Source of the DNA: Stomorhina lunata
Lineage: Eukaryota; Arthropoda; Insecta; Diptera; Rhiniidae
NCBI GenBank assembly: GCA_933228675.1
Contig: OW121744.1
Coordinates: 19,715,918-19,779,917, forward strand
Reading direction: 5' to 3'
Length of the DNA stretch: 64,000 nucleotides
Under the pieces are notes generated by a model. It saw nothing but the letters and a program-made list of their open reading frames with translations. It did not search any database and was not told where the DNA came from. The position numbers were made by a program, and so were the translations under genes. Position 1 is the stretch's first letter. Every line of letters begins with the position of its first letter. Shown in pieces: positions 45,900 to 57,720 of the stretch.

Positions 45900-48300
45900 G
45901 CCTATAGACTTTATAAAGTCAAGTTGACTATAAATAGTTCACACGATTATATATAGTCCCCTCGACTATATATAGTCCCCTCGACTATATATAGTCCCCT
46001 CGACTATATATAGTCCCCTCGAATATATATAGTCGCCTCGACTATTTATAGTCCCTTCGACTATATATAGTCCCCTCGACTATATATAGTCCCCTCGACT
46101 ATATATAATCCCTCTATATAGTCGAAGGATTATATATAGTCGAGTCCACTCGACTATATATAGTCCACTCGATTGCATATAGTCCACTCGGCTATATATA
46201 GTCCACCCGACTATATTTAGTCCACCCGACTATATATAGTCCACTCGACTATCAAAAAAATTCCTATAGAAAAATTTTGATATCAAAAATGTTCCTATAG
46301 AAATATTTTGATTTCAAAAAATTTCCTATAGAAAAATTTTGATATCAAAAAATTTCCTATAGAAAAATTTTTGATAACAAAAAATTTCCTATAGAAAAAT
46401 TTTGATATCAAAAAATTTCCAAAAAAAAAAAATTTAATATCAAAATATTTCCTATAGAAAAAAATTTTGATATCAAAAAATTTCCTATAGAAAAATTTTG
46501 ATATCAAAAAATTTCCAAAAAAAAATTTAATATCAAAATATTTCCTATAGAAAAAATTTTGATATCAAAAAATTTCCTATAGAAAAATTTTGATATCAAA
46601 AAATTTCCTATAGAACAAATTTTGATATCAAAAAAATTCCCATAGAAAAATATTGATATTAAAAAATTGTCTATAGAACAATTTTAGTTCACTCGACTAC
46701 ATACAGTCCCCTCGACTATATATAGTCCCCTCGACTATATATAGTCCCCTCGACTATATATATTCCCCTCGACTATATATAGTCCCCTGGACCATATATA
46801 GTCCCCTCGACTATATATATTCCCCTCGACTATATACAGTCCCCTCGACTATATATAGTCCCCTCGCCTATATATAGTCCCCTAGACTGTATATAGTCCC
46901 CTCGACTACATATAGTCCCCTCGACTAGACATAGTCCCCTAGACTATATATTCCCCTCGACTATATATCGTTCCCTCGACTATGTATAGTCCCCTCGATA
47001 GTCCCCCTATATAGTCCCCTCGACTATATATAGTCCCCTCGACTATATATATTCCCCACGACTACATATAGTCCTCTCGACTATATACAGTCCCCTCGTC
47101 TATATATAGTCCCCTCGACTATATATATTCCCCTCGACTATATATAGTCCCCTCGCCTATATATAGTCCCCTAGACTGTATATAGTCCTTTCGACTATAT
47201 ATAGTCCCCTCGACTACATATAGTCCCCTCGACTATATATAGTCCCCTTGACTAGATATAGTCCCCTCGACTATATATTCCCCACGACTATATATAGTCC
47301 CCACGACTACATATAGTCCCCTCGACTATATACACTATACTATATATAGTCCCCTCGATCGTCCCTCTATATAGTCCCTTCGACTATATATAGTCCCCTC
47401 GACTATATATATTCCCCACGACTACATATAGTCCCCTCGACTATATACAGTCCCTTCGTCTATATATAGTCCCCTCGACTATATATAGTCCCCTCGTCTA
47501 TATATAGTCCCCTCGACTATATATAGTCCCCTCGACTATATATAGTCCCCTCGACTATATATAGTCCCCTCGACTATAGATAGTCCCCTCGACTATAGAT
47601 AGTCCCCTCGACTATAGATAGTCCCCTCGACTATATATAGTCCCCTCGACTATATATAGTCCCCTCGACTATATATAGTCCCCTCGACTATATATAGTCC
47701 CCTCGACTATATATAGTCCCCTCGACTATATATAGTCCCCTCGACTATATATAGTCCCCTCGACTATATATAGTCCCCTTGACTATGTAAAGTCCCCTCG
47801 ACTATATAAAGTCCCGTCGACTATATAAAGTCCCGTCGACTATATAAAGTCCCCTCGACTATATATAGTCCCCTCGACTATATATAGTCCCCTCGACTGT
47901 ATATAGTCCCCACGACTATATATAGTCCCCTCGACTATATATAGTCCCCTCGACTGTATATAGTCCCCTCGACTATATATAGTCCCCTCGACTATATATA
48001 GTCCCCTCGACTATATATAGTCCCCTCGATTATATATATTTCCCTCGACTATATATAGTCCCCTCGACTATATATAGTCCCCTCGACTATATATAGTCCC
48101 CTCGACTATATATAGCCCCCCGACTATATATAGTCCCCTCGTCTATATATAGTCCCGTTGAATATATATAGTCCCCTCGACTGTATATAATCCCCGCGAC
48201 AATATATATTCCCCTCGACTATATATAGTCCCCTCGACTATATGTAGTCCCCTCGACTATATAAAAGGTCCAGTCGACTGTATATAGTCCCGACTGTGCT
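45900..48300. repeat. 19-bp palindromic satellite
   Basis: About 95 copies of CCCCTCGACTATATATAGT, each containing the 14-bp perfect palindrome GACTATATATAGTC. Copies are more diverged at the edges and most uniform at 47500-48100. It is interrupted at about 46250-46690 by a different AT array. Located in the intron between exons c and d. Confidence 0.96.
46250..46690. repeat. 31-bp GATATC/CTATAG array within the 19-bp satellite
   Basis: About 14 copies of GATATCAAAAAATTTCCTAT plus AGAAAAATTTT. It is bounded on both sides by 19-bp satellite. Confidence 0.9.
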
Positions 48301-48335
48301 ATAAGCAATTTAGTATGTACTAAAAAATTACTTAC

Positions 48336-48418
48336 AATCTCCATTCAAGATCTGAAGTATTCGACCACTCATCGGGTATATTCTTAACACATTTATTGCG
48401 TAATTCTCCCATATAAAC
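48336..48418 (-). CDS. NaCP60E: NaCP60E exon c: domain I S5-pore extracellular loop
   Basis: A short exon of 27 codons plus two bases, reading [10 protein letters not shown], then [17 protein letters not shown]. It lies in the extracellular S5-pore loop; NTS is an N-glycosylation sequon. The donor TT|GTAAGT joins the next exon to make Leu-Trp. A 19-bp palindromic satellite occupies the intron to within about 50 bp of this donor. Confidence 0.9.
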
Positions 48419-48507
48419 CTGTGAAGAAAAAAAATATTAAAAATTTTATATTCAGTAGAAAAAAAAGTTATATTAAGCAGATCTTTCCTACAAAGATCAT
48501 AACTCAC

Positions 48508-48835
48508 CTGCAGTGCAAATAGTGCAAAGACCATTAAACAAAATATGGTCAACGTCATGACCTCGGCCAATTGACGAAATGAGTGCAGAAGTGCATTAAT
48601 AATAGTCTTTAAACCTGGCATTATGGAAACAGTCTTTAAAGCTCTCAACACACGAAATGTACGCAACCCGGCCAAGTTGCCCACATCCATGCCAATGGTG
48701 GCATAACCACTAGCTATGACCACAAAATCCAGCCAATTCCAAGGATTGCGCAAATATGTGTATTTATTGAGCAGGAAGCCTTTGGCAATGATTTTTATAA
48801 CCATTTCAATGGTATAAATCGCTAGGAAGATATAT
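48508..48835 (-). CDS. NaCP60E: NaCP60E exon b: domain I S2 to S5
   Basis: Acceptor tttcag. Reads [20 protein letters not shown] (S2 and the S2-S3 loop), then [20 protein letters not shown] (S3) and the voltage sensor S4 with [20 protein letters not shown] (Arg/Lys every third residue). S5 follows, around [19 protein letters not shown]. It ends on a complete Gln codon at CAG|GTGAGT. The 331-bp intron on its 5' side holds no recognised element. Confidence 0.95.
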
Positions 48836-49166
48836 CTGAAAATATAAAATCAAAAACTATACAGACATACCGAAAGCAACGTTATCCCAAAGCTCTTAAG
48901 AACGACCAACATCAGTTCAGATCAAGGTGGCCATAAACCACTTTCAATAACAAGTCAAGGTTAAAAAGAATTAATAAACTACTGAGACGAGACGATCGAG
49001 ATTGAGATTGACTGAATTGATTTGATTTGAATTGATTTGATTTTTGATGCACGATAATAATGATTTTTGAACGTTTTTCTGATTAATGTTTGGAATTGAT
49101 TTGATTCGAACTGATAGATTGCGATTGATTGATATTAATTCTTTTGAAACTCGGTTGTCCACTTAC

Positions 49167-49375
49167 TCAGCTTCTTCGACTGTTTCGGTCATGGCTAAAA
49201 AAATACAGTTAAACAAAATTGTAGCCATAACGCAATAATCGAAATACTGATTTGTTGCTATATACACGCATATTCGTCTCGCTATGCTCCAGGGATGAAA
49301 TAGAAATAAACTTTTCGTTCCCGTAAACCGATGAATGTAGTTCTTCCGAAAACGTTTTGAAACCACACAAAATGT
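49167..49375 (-). CDS. NaCP60E: NaCP60E exon a: N-terminal cytoplasmic end and domain I S1
   Basis: Begins after a pyrimidine-rich acceptor (ctttttcag) and starts with the codons for TFCVVSKRFRKNYIHRF, the cytoplasmic stretch before S1 in this family. Next come SLFLFHPWSIARR and the S1 helix around YFDYCVMATILFNCIFLAM. It ends in TETVEEA plus two bases of a Glu codon at a GTAAGT donor; the next exon supplies the third base. The preceding N-terminal exon(s) are not recognisable in this window. Confidence 0.93.
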
Positions 49376-49640
49376 CTGAAAAAGACAACAAAAAAATATT
49401 TATGATTATTAAAAATAGATGAAATAGGGAAATTAAAAATTAGTTAATTTAAATTTAAACATTTTTCATAAAGAATTTTTATATGTATAAAGAAATTGTC
49501 TTAAAAAAAACAAACTATGGTATTTCCTGTCTTTTTATATTATCCGGTTTGTGTCCAAGATAATAAGTAAAAGCCATTATCACCGCCCTCTATGTGTCAT
49601 AATGATAACTTCAAAATACAACTCTGTAGTAGTGCACCCA
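49376..49640. other. Unique upstream intron sequence
   Basis: AT-rich sequence 5' of exon a, no feature recognised. Confidence 0.5.
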
Positions 49641-51960
49641 AGAATAAAAATATTTGATAAACAATTTTTCTATAGATTTTCTTGCAAATTTTCTTTCTAC
49701 AGAAAATGTATTAATATAAAGTAGTTTCTACGTACATAAAAGGTTTTCTGTACCAAATTTTTCTAAAGAAAATTTTAGACACCAAAATTTTTCTATATAA
49801 TGTTTTTTTTAATATCAAAAATTTTCTATAGATATTTTTGATATCACAAATTTTCTTTAGAAAATATTTTGATATCACAAATTTTCTGTAGAAAATATTT
49901 TGATATCACAAGTTTTCTATAGAAAATATTTTGATATCACAAATTTTCTATAGAAATATTTTGATATCACAAATTTTCTATAGAAAATATTTCAAATAAA
50001 ACAAAAATTTTCTATAGGAAATTTTTTGATATCACAAATTTTCTATAGGAAATTTTTTGATATCAAAAATTTTCTGTAGGAAATTTTTTGATATCAAATA
50101 TTTTCTATAGGAAATTTTTTGATAGCAAAAATTTTCTATAGGGAATTTGTTGATATCAAAATTTTTTATAGAAAATTTTTTGATATCAAAAATTTTCTAT
50201 AGGAAATTTTTTGATATCAAAAATTTTCTATAGGAAATTTTTTTATATCAAAAATTTTCTATAAGAAATTTTTTGATATCAAAAATTTTCTATAAGAAAT
50301 TTTTTGATATCAAAAATTTTCTATAAGAAATTTTTTGATATCAAATTTGTTGATATCTATAGGAAATTTTTCGATATCAAAAATTTTCTATAGAAAATTT
50401 TTTGAAAAAATTTTCTATAGGAAATTTTTTGATATTTGATATTTTTTTATATCAAAATTTCATTATAAATTTAAAATTTTTTTTGATATCAAAATTATTC
50501 CAGGAAATTTTGGTATCAAAATTGTTCTAAGAAATTTTGACTTAAAAAAATTTCCCATAGAAAAATTTTTATATTAAAAATTTTTTAACATCAAAATTTT
50601 TCAATACATACAAAATTTTTTGTTTGATATCAAAATTTTTGAATAGGAATTTTTTTAATATCAAAACTTTTTTATAGGAAATTTTTTGATATCAAAATTT
50701 TTTTAAATTAAGTTTTTTGATATCAACATTTTTCTATAGGAAATTTTCCATATAAAATTTTTTATATCAAAATTTTTCTATAGAAAATTTTTGATATCAA
50801 AATCTTTTGCAAACAATTTTTTTATATAAAAATTTTTCTATAGAAAATGTTTTGTTTTTTAAATTTTTCTTAAGAAAAGTATTTTATGATGAAATTTTTT
50901 GATATCAAAAATTTTCTGTAGGAAATTTTTGATATCAAATATTTTCTATAGGAAATTTTTTGATATCAACTATTTTCTATAGAAAATTTTTTGATATCAA
51001 AATTTTTTATAGAAAATTTTTTGATATCAAAAATTTTCTATAGGAAATTTTTTGATATCAAAAATTTACTATAAGAGATTTTTTGATATCAAAAATTTTC
51101 TATAAGAAATTTTTTGATATCAAAAATTTTCTATAAGAGATTTTTTGATATCAAAAATTTTCTATAAGAAATTTTTTGATATCAAATTTGTTGATATCTA
51201 TAGGAAATTTTTCGATATCAAACATTTTTTATAGAAAATTTTTTGATATTTGATATTTTTGTATATCAAAATTTCATTATAAATTATTAAATTTTTTTTG
51301 ATATCAAAATTATTCCAGGAAATTTTGGTATCAAAATTGTTCTAAGAAATTTCGATTTAAAAAAATTTCCCATGGAAAAATTTTTATATTAAAATTTTTT
51401 TAACATCAAAATTTTTCAATACAAAATTTTTTGTTTGATATCAAAATTTTTGAATAGGAATTTTTTTAATATCAAAACTTTTTTATAGGAAATTTTTTGA
51501 TATCAAATTTTTTTTAAATGAAGTTTTTTGATATCAACATTTTTCTATAGGAAATTTTTTGATATCAAAATTTCTCTATAGGAATTTTTTTTATATCAAA
51601 ATTTTCTATATAAAATTTTTTTATATCAAAATTTTTCTATTGAAAATTTTTGATATCAAAATCTTTTGCAAACAATTTTTTTATATAAAAATGTTTCTAT
51701 AGAAAATGATTTGTTTTTTTAATTTTTCTTAAGAAAAGTATTTTATGATGAAATTTGTTAATTTTTTTAAATTTTATTAAAATTTTTCGGTAAAAATTTG
51801 TAAGTGTAAAAATATTTGTAAGGAAAAATTTTTAAAGAAACTTTTTTGTTTTCAAACTTTTTCTACAGAAATTTTTTTGATATCAAAATTCTTCTGCACA
51901 ATTTTTTTATCAAAATTTTTATTTGAAAATTTTTATAGAAAATTTTTTACAATTATTTAT
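49640..51960. repeat. 31-bp GATATC array with an internal duplication of about 0.83 kb
   Basis: Units of GATATCAAAAATTTTCTATA plus GGAAATTTTTT, with decayed copies toward 51900. A block (for example ATTATTCCAGG near 50495, CAAACAATTTTTTTATAT near 50812) recurs about 815-860 bp to the right (51310, 51668), so about 50060-50900 was duplicated in tandem and has since diverged slightly. Confidence 0.88.
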
Positions 51961-52700
51961 TAATATAACAGACCAATTTATTGATAAAAAGGCAAAAAAT
52001 GTTTGCGGAGAAACCAAAATTTCTTAACGCGTTTCGATGGTTGGTTAGGCCATCTCTTCAGGAGGCTTATCCCCAATTTAGACAGATCGAAAACCTCGCA
52101 TTATTACTTATTTTACAAACAAAACCTTTAAGAATTATGTTCATAAATAAATGTAACAGATTTGGAATCAAATTCTAATACTCTTTCTTTTTGAATAATA
52201 TTGACCTCCCGACTATTTTGTTATTTTTTAAAAATTTTTTTATATAAAATAAATCTACAGAAGTTTTTTGATTTCAAAAACTTTTTTTTCATATTAAAAT
52301 TGTTGAATTTTTTTTTTAATATTTTCTATAGAAAATTTTTATATAAAAAAATGTTTGTATAGAAAATTTTTATTTAAAAAATTTTATTGACAAAATTTTT
52401 ATAAAGAAAATGTTATATTTTTAAACATGAATTTATTTGATTATAAAAGTTTTCAAAAGTTTTTCATTTTTAAATATAAAAATGTTTATATAGAAAAAAT
52501 TTTCTTTAGAAAAATTTTGATATTTTTTTTTTTTTTTGTTTTAGAAAATTCTGACATCAAAAAAATTAAGTATAGAAAAAATTTTATATAAAAAAAAATT
52601 GCTATAGAGAAATAAACTAAAAATTTTCTACAATAAAATGTTTTATATTCTTTTGTGAAAATGATTTAAAAAAGAAAATTGTAAGTCAAAAAATTTTTAT
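51961..52700. other. Short non-repeat island and degenerate AT array
   Basis: A normal-complexity stretch of about 170 bp (52000-52170; GGTTGGTTAGGCCATCTCTT) may be a relic of a mobile element; the 65-codon frame there matches nothing known. After 52220 a very degenerate AT array resumes. Confidence 0.45.
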
Positions 52701-52961
52701 AACCAAAATTGTTCTATTATACAATAATTATTTTATTAAAAATTTTCTTTATGAAATTTATAAAATTTGTGTCTAGGCTAAAAAGCCGAAACATTTCCTT
52801 GTATGTTTGTAAACACCGCCATCTAACAGTCACATTTCTAACTAACAAATACAACACTGCTGCTATACACAAAAATACAACTGTAAAGTCCACTATATTG
52901 CAACTCTGCAGGCTAACATTTCTGTTTGCAAAGTCAATGAATAGAAGAACTTCCGCTGAAA

Positions 52962-52972
52962 CTTTCTTTTAT
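52962..52972 (+). promoter_or_regulatory. Candidate polypyrimidine (TCT-type) initiator of RpL41
   Basis: A CTTTCTTTT run lies about 35 bp upstream of the RpL41 ATG. Ribosomal-protein genes of flies start at a pyrimidine TCT initiator, so this is a natural start site. The following ttattctcag also resembles a splice acceptor, so the true start could lie further upstream. Confidence 0.3.
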
Positions 52973-53001
52973 TCTCAGACGTCTTCGACTATAGAAGAAA
53001 T

Positions 53002-53557
53002 ATGAGAGCTAAGGTAAAAATTCAAATTAATATATACATATAAAAGTGTTAATATATATAAAGAAAAGAAAAAGCAACAACTACAAAATATAAATGGAAA
53101 AAAACAAGTGCTAAACATTAAATAGAGGAAATATAAATCAAATTTAACAATAAATCACAAAAAATTAAAAACTTTTTATGAATTATGTGCAAAAATTTTT
53201 ATAATTTTTCTGTATAACAGTTCAGCCCTTGGCAAAGTGGTCGCCATTTGTAATTTGCAAAAAGTTAATATAGAAAAATCGAGACACGTGTTTTTTTTAT
53301 TAACTAAGAAAAAGTGGAATTTAATAAAGTATTAAAGAAACTGGAATATAACAATTTTTTTAAGAAGTTATTAAAACAATATTTTTATATAAAATTAAAA
53401 AAAAAAAAAACTTATCTAAACTAAAGAAACCTGCGTCGCGTCTTTGTTATTAACAATTACTAATTATTTAAATTACTTTGTTTCTTTATAGTGGCGTAAG
53501 AAGCGTATGCGTAGGTTGAAGCGTAAGCGCAGAAAGATGCGTGCACGTTCCAAGTAA
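53002..53557 (+). CDS. RpL41: Ribosomal protein L41, complete, two coding exons
   Basis: Exon 1 is 53002-53013 (ATG AGA GCT AAG) before donor GTAAAA; exon 2 is 53492-53557 after acceptor ttctttatag. Together they encode 25 residues starting MRAKWRKKRMRRLKR and ending MRARSK, then TAA. This is the near-invariant eukaryotic eL41 peptide, a single basic helix in the large ribosomal subunit. Exon 1 codes only four residues, so ORF finders miss it. The 478-bp intron shows no clear snoRNA. A probable 3'-UTR intron follows (53592-53668). From memory both RpL41 and NaCP60E map to 60E in Drosophila melanogaster, which supports both identifications. Confidence 0.96.
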
Positions 53558-53591
53558 ACAGATTAACTGATCTATATTAGACAAGTACAAT

Positions 53592-53668
53592 GTAAGTATT
53601 TTCCCAAATCCCTAAATCTAACCCTTTACTTTTCTGCGTTTAACCAATTTCATTTTCTTCAATTTTCA
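53592..53668 (+). other. Probable 3'-UTR intron of RpL41
   Basis: GTAAGT at 53592, about 35 bp after the stop codon, and a pyrimidine-rich tract ending ttttcag at 53668 have the size and signals of a short fly intron. Sequence after 53668 runs to the AATAAA signal. Inferred from splice consensus only. Confidence 0.5.
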
Positions 53669-53822
53669 GGCTTTCCTTTGCACTACGTTAAACCTATAAA
53701 ATATGGACACCTTCAGGTTCTGATTGTTGCTTCCCCTCATCCAGCAGTATTTATTACCGCCGCCTGGTTGGAAACATTTTTTAACTATTTTTTACGCATC
53801 CAATGTGCAAAATTTGTTTTAA

Positions 53823-53828
53823 AATAAA
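53823..53828 (+). terminator. Polyadenylation signal of RpL41
   Basis: AATAAA about 265 bp after the stop codon, followed by T/G-rich sequence. It is the first canonical signal downstream of the RpL41 reading frame. Confidence 0.55.
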
Positions 53829-53879
53829 GAGTTAATCTTTGGATTAGTGCTTGAAGTGAACAAAAAGTCTCAAGTTAAC

Positions 53880-54600
53880 TTGTGTATTCATTTATTTTGG
53901 GAAATTTTTAACTAAACCACGTTTTCCTTTGGTAGCAACGGAATTAACCTCAAAAAATTATTTTTAGTCAAGTGACGACATGAATAACTACAAGCAGACT
54001 AACTTGTTTTTGATGTTGCGCAGAACAATATAAGCAAAGCAAACAAATAATAATTGCTTTAATTATTCAATGGAATATTTTAGTTTATTTAGAATTTTTC
54101 AACCTTATTTATGGTTATGTCTTAACTTTAGTTAAGAACAGTGGAGGGCAGTTGTTCATACCACAATGCGGAAGAAGTTTGATACATGTTATGATTTGGT
54201 AAAAGGTATAAAGTAGATTAAACATTCAATGGGATATAACCAAAGGCTATTCTAGTTTTTCAATAGTTGATCTAAATATTGTCATCTAAAAGACGAAATA
54301 ACAACGGTCTTTTAGGTAAAAAAAACTAATAATTTGGTCATTTAGATGTTCAAAATTGCACATATATACGTTATGATATAGGGAATAATATCCATAAAAA
54401 AAACTCAATTTTGAAATTTTTGCAGATGGGTTATTAGGCCTTTAAGACATTGATGGACATTTCATCAAACAATTGTTTGTAAGCAACGCCTCCTTTTTCT
54501 TATGCTCTTTAGATAAGCCGTTATTTTGATCAAATTTTGTTGTTTTTTCTTCCAGATACACTGCGAGATGTTGTGATGTTATATGAGATTATTTTAATGC
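53880..54600. other. Sequence 3' of RpL41, no gene
   Basis: Normal-complexity AT-rich DNA between the RpL41 poly(A) signal and the next array. No feature recognised on either strand. Confidence 0.5.
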
Positions 54601-54619
54601 TAAATATTTAATTCAGTTT

Positions 54620-56060
54620 TTATATAAAAAAACCAGTTTTTCAATAAAAAAAAAATCAGTTTTTCTATGGAAAAAAACTTGTTCTTATTTTTTCTATAGA
54701 AAAACTTATTGTTTAGTTTTTCTATAGAAAGAATAAGTTTTTCTGTAGAAAAGATAAGTTTTCTATAAAAAAAAATTTTCTATAGAAGTAATAGTAATTT
54801 TATTTTTTTATAGAAAAAGTAATTTTTTCTATAGAAAAAGTAATTTTTTTCTATAGAAAAATCAATTTTTCAATAGAAAAATCAATTTTTTCTGTAGAAA
54901 AATCAATTTTTTCTATAGAAAAATCAATTTTTTCTATAGAAAAATTAATTTTTTCTATAGAAAAATCAATTTTTTCTATAGAAAAATCAATTTTTTTCTA
55001 TAGAAAAATCAATTTTTTTCTATAGAAAAATCAATTTTTTCTATAAAAAAATCAATTTTTTCTATAGAAAAATCAATTTTTTCTATAGAAAAATCAATTT
55101 TTTCTATGGAAAAATAAATTTTTTCTATGGAAAAATAAATTTTTTCTATAGAAAAATCAATTTTTTCTATAAAAAAATCAATTTTTTCTATAGAAAAATC
55201 AATTTTTTCTATAGAAAAATCAATTTTTTCTATAGAAAAATCAATTTTTTCTATAGAAAAATCAATTTTTTCTATAGAAAAATCAATTTTTTCTATAGAA
55301 AAATCAATTTTTTCTATAGAAAAATCAATTTTTTCTATAGAAAAATCAATTTTTTCTATAGAAAAATCAATTTTTTCTATAGAAAAATCAATTTTTTCTA
55401 TAGAAAAATCAATTTTTTCTATAGAAAAATCAATTTTTTCTATAGAAAAATCAATTTTTTCTATAGAAAAATCAATTTTTTCTATAGAAAAATCAATTTT
55501 TTCTATAGAAAAATCAATTTTTTCTATAGAAAAATCAATTTTTTCTATAGAAAAATCAATTTTTTCTATAGAAAAATCAATTTTTTCTATAGAAAAATCA
55601 ATTTTTTCTATAGAAAAATCAATTTTTTCTATAGAAAAATCAATTTTTTCTATAGAAAAATCAATTTTTTCTATAGAAAAATCAAGTTTTTCTATAGAAA
55701 AATCAATTTTTTCTATAGAAAAATCAATTTTTTCTATAGAAAAATCAATTTTTTCTATAGAAAAATCAATTTTTTCTATAGAAAAATCAATTTTTTCTAT
55801 AGAAAAATCAATTTTTTCTATAGAAAAATCAATTTTTTTTATAGAAAAATCATTTTTTTCTATAGAAAAAGTATTTTTTTCTATAGAAAAAGTATTTTTT
55901 TCTATAATAAAAGTAATTTTTTCTATATTAAAATTAGTTTTTTCACACACAAAATAATGTTTTTTATAGAAAAAGAATTTTTTTTATATACAAAGTAATT
56001 TTTTCTATAGAAAAAGTAATTTTTTATTTATAAGAAATAGTATATTTTCTTATAATAATA
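54620..56060. repeat. 21-bp CTATAG array
   Basis: About 50 near-identical copies of a 21-bp unit, TCTATAGAAAAATCAATTTT plus T, between 54850 and 55860, with degenerate edges. The 313-codon minus-strand frame (FSIEKID repeats) is an artefact of a period divisible by three. Confidence 0.97.
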
Positions 56061-56459
56061 TAAGAAAGATACTTTTTTCTATAGAAAACAAATAATTAAT
56101 ATTTGTTTACTAAAAATAACAAGAAAAAAGTACAATACTCCTCCTCATGTTCATTCCTCGCTGGTTCGGCGGTAACTGAAATAAAACAAAAATAAACAAC
56201 CAAATTTATATCGATTCGTGCTTCTGCCAGTGTATCCTCTCTTTCGCTCACAAATACAATCACATTTTCTTTTTGTCCATCAATGCTTTAAGATGATGAT
56301 ATGAATTTGGAAGAAGTGTCAGCATTGTCTTTGATAGCATATGGGGGTCTTAGTTGTAGCAACATTTTGTCGGTAGGACTCAAATTGTGGTGGTACACAA
56401 CATGGGCCTGTTGTATTCATTAAGATCTAAAAATTTTGTATGCAAAATTGGAAGTACGA

Positions 56460-56660
56460 TTTGTAAGACGAAACATTTGAGCCATGGCCGTCTTAAAATT
56501 GATTGTAAATAGACGAAATGAAGTGTAAAAATTTCAGAATTCATAAGAATTTTAAAAAGATTGAGCCATGGCTGTCTTAAAATTGATTGTAAACTTTTTG
56601 TTTTGGTCAAGACGAATTCTTATAAAATTTTAAGACGTTTGATTTATGGCCGTCCGTGGA
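56460..56660. repeat. Direct duplication, period about 84 bp
   Basis: TGAGCCATGGCCGTCTTAAA occurs near 56478, with one change near 56562, and a third weak copy (GATTTATGGCCGTCC) near 56640. No function recognised. Confidence 0.7.
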
Positions 56661-56889
56661 AAGCATAATAGAGTGAGATGTTTATGATGCAACCATAGTT
56701 CCTATATGAACATCAACTAATATGACGTTCTTGGTCGCATTTAACAACAGTTGCCATAGAGAAAGCGTCTCCCGAAACGCACTAATAGAGCGAAAGCTAA
56801 ATATGTACTACATTTTAAATATGTACTATATTCTTATGTACTATTATTTTATTTATTTGTTTACACCTCAGATCCACCTTAAATTTAAT

Positions 56890-57720
56890 GGAAACATTAG
56901 GATATAGAAAGTAGTGTTGATGAATACTAGATCTACACGACCATTGTAATACGTACAGTTGTACAATATGGTGGAAAGCGGTAAGCAAGGTCTCCTAAGT
57001 CTTCTGGGCAAAGTTCAAAGATGTGCTAGCACTGGCATCACTGGTTCTATAAGGAGCACTCCTCAGGCGGCCTTAGATGTGATGCTGTCTCTATTACCTT
57101 TGGATATATTCAAAAGGGATCAGCAACTAATAAGGCTTCATGCGTCAGGTATACTTGGGCACAGGCAGGTAGGACTTACCAGCATACTGAACGGAACGAA
57201 TATCCCTTGCTTTGGGTCACGGTCACCTATATCCAATTACTTAGTCAAGGAACTTCAGTTCCATACCAGAGGTTGTTGTTGTAACAGCGATATTTTTGGT
57301 TATAAAGAAGGAGTGGCAGTCCTTGGTCGGAATCCTAAGATTTCCGAGTCGTCCCGGTACGAAGAACCGACTGCCGTATGAACGCATACCAGAGGTTTTT
57401 ATTCCGGGAAGAGCCAACTGGGAGAATAATTAATTGCCCTTTGAGGGGAACGCTATATTCACAGACGGCTCTAAAATGGATATCAGTACCGGTGCTGAAG
57501 GAGCAGAATATTAGAAAATCTTTCAAGTTTAGGGATGAGTGCAGTGTCTTTTGGGCTGAACTTTTTGCCATCTTGAAAGCCACTATTATTAGTATAGAGT
57601 AAGACTTTGATGGGTTCCTGGTCATTGCGATATCGAAGGCAATGGAATTACAGGTGAAGTCGCTAGACAGGCCTTGAGTGAAGTTCAAAATTTGAACTTG
57701 TTGGATGATATCCCACCCTT
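56890..57720 (+). mobile_element. Decayed LINE fragment (RT end and RNase H)
   Basis: An open stretch from 56959 reads VQRCASTGITGSIRSTPQAA and LDVMLSLLPLDIFKRDQQLI, the region just after the RT domain of RNase H-bearing non-LTR elements. Further on, IFTDGSKMD (RNase H first Asp) appears in one frame near 57450 and FWAELFAILKATI (Glu region) in another near 57550. At least two frameshifts; dead. It is not the same copy type as the LINE at 2292. Ends not defined. Confidence 0.8.

Larger units (their letters stand above)
14279..49375 (-). other. NaCP60E: NaCP60E (DSC1) voltage-gated cation channel gene, partial, 17 exons visible
   Basis: Gene-level entry. Seventeen minus-strand exons with GT/AG borders join with consistent phase into 6060 bp (2020 codons) and no internal stop. 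Order: domain I S1-S6, I-II linker, domain II S1-S6, very long II-III linker, domain III S1-S6. The pore residues visible are D in LDYW (I), E in CGEW (II) and E in TFEGW (III). Para sodium channels have K in domain III; insect DSC1/BSC1 channels have E (DEEA filter) and are reported to pass calcium, so this is DSC1-type. Domain IV, the III-IV inactivation linker and the C terminus lie left of base 1; the N-terminal exon(s) upstream of S1 were not found. The product is an integral plasma-membrane protein, expected in neurons. Introns are either 58-146 bp, 331 bp, or 1.4-12.4 kb and repeat-filled. Exon borders were read by eye from splice consensus and homology remembered from para, without an alignment. 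Confidence 0.95.

Noticed and set aside
53014..53491. Possible snoRNA in the RpL41 intron
   Set aside because: Ribosomal-protein introns often host snoRNAs, but no convincing C/D or H/ACA box set was seen.
55009..55950. 313-codon minus-strand frame of FSIEKID repeats
   Set aside because: Translation of a 21-bp satellite.
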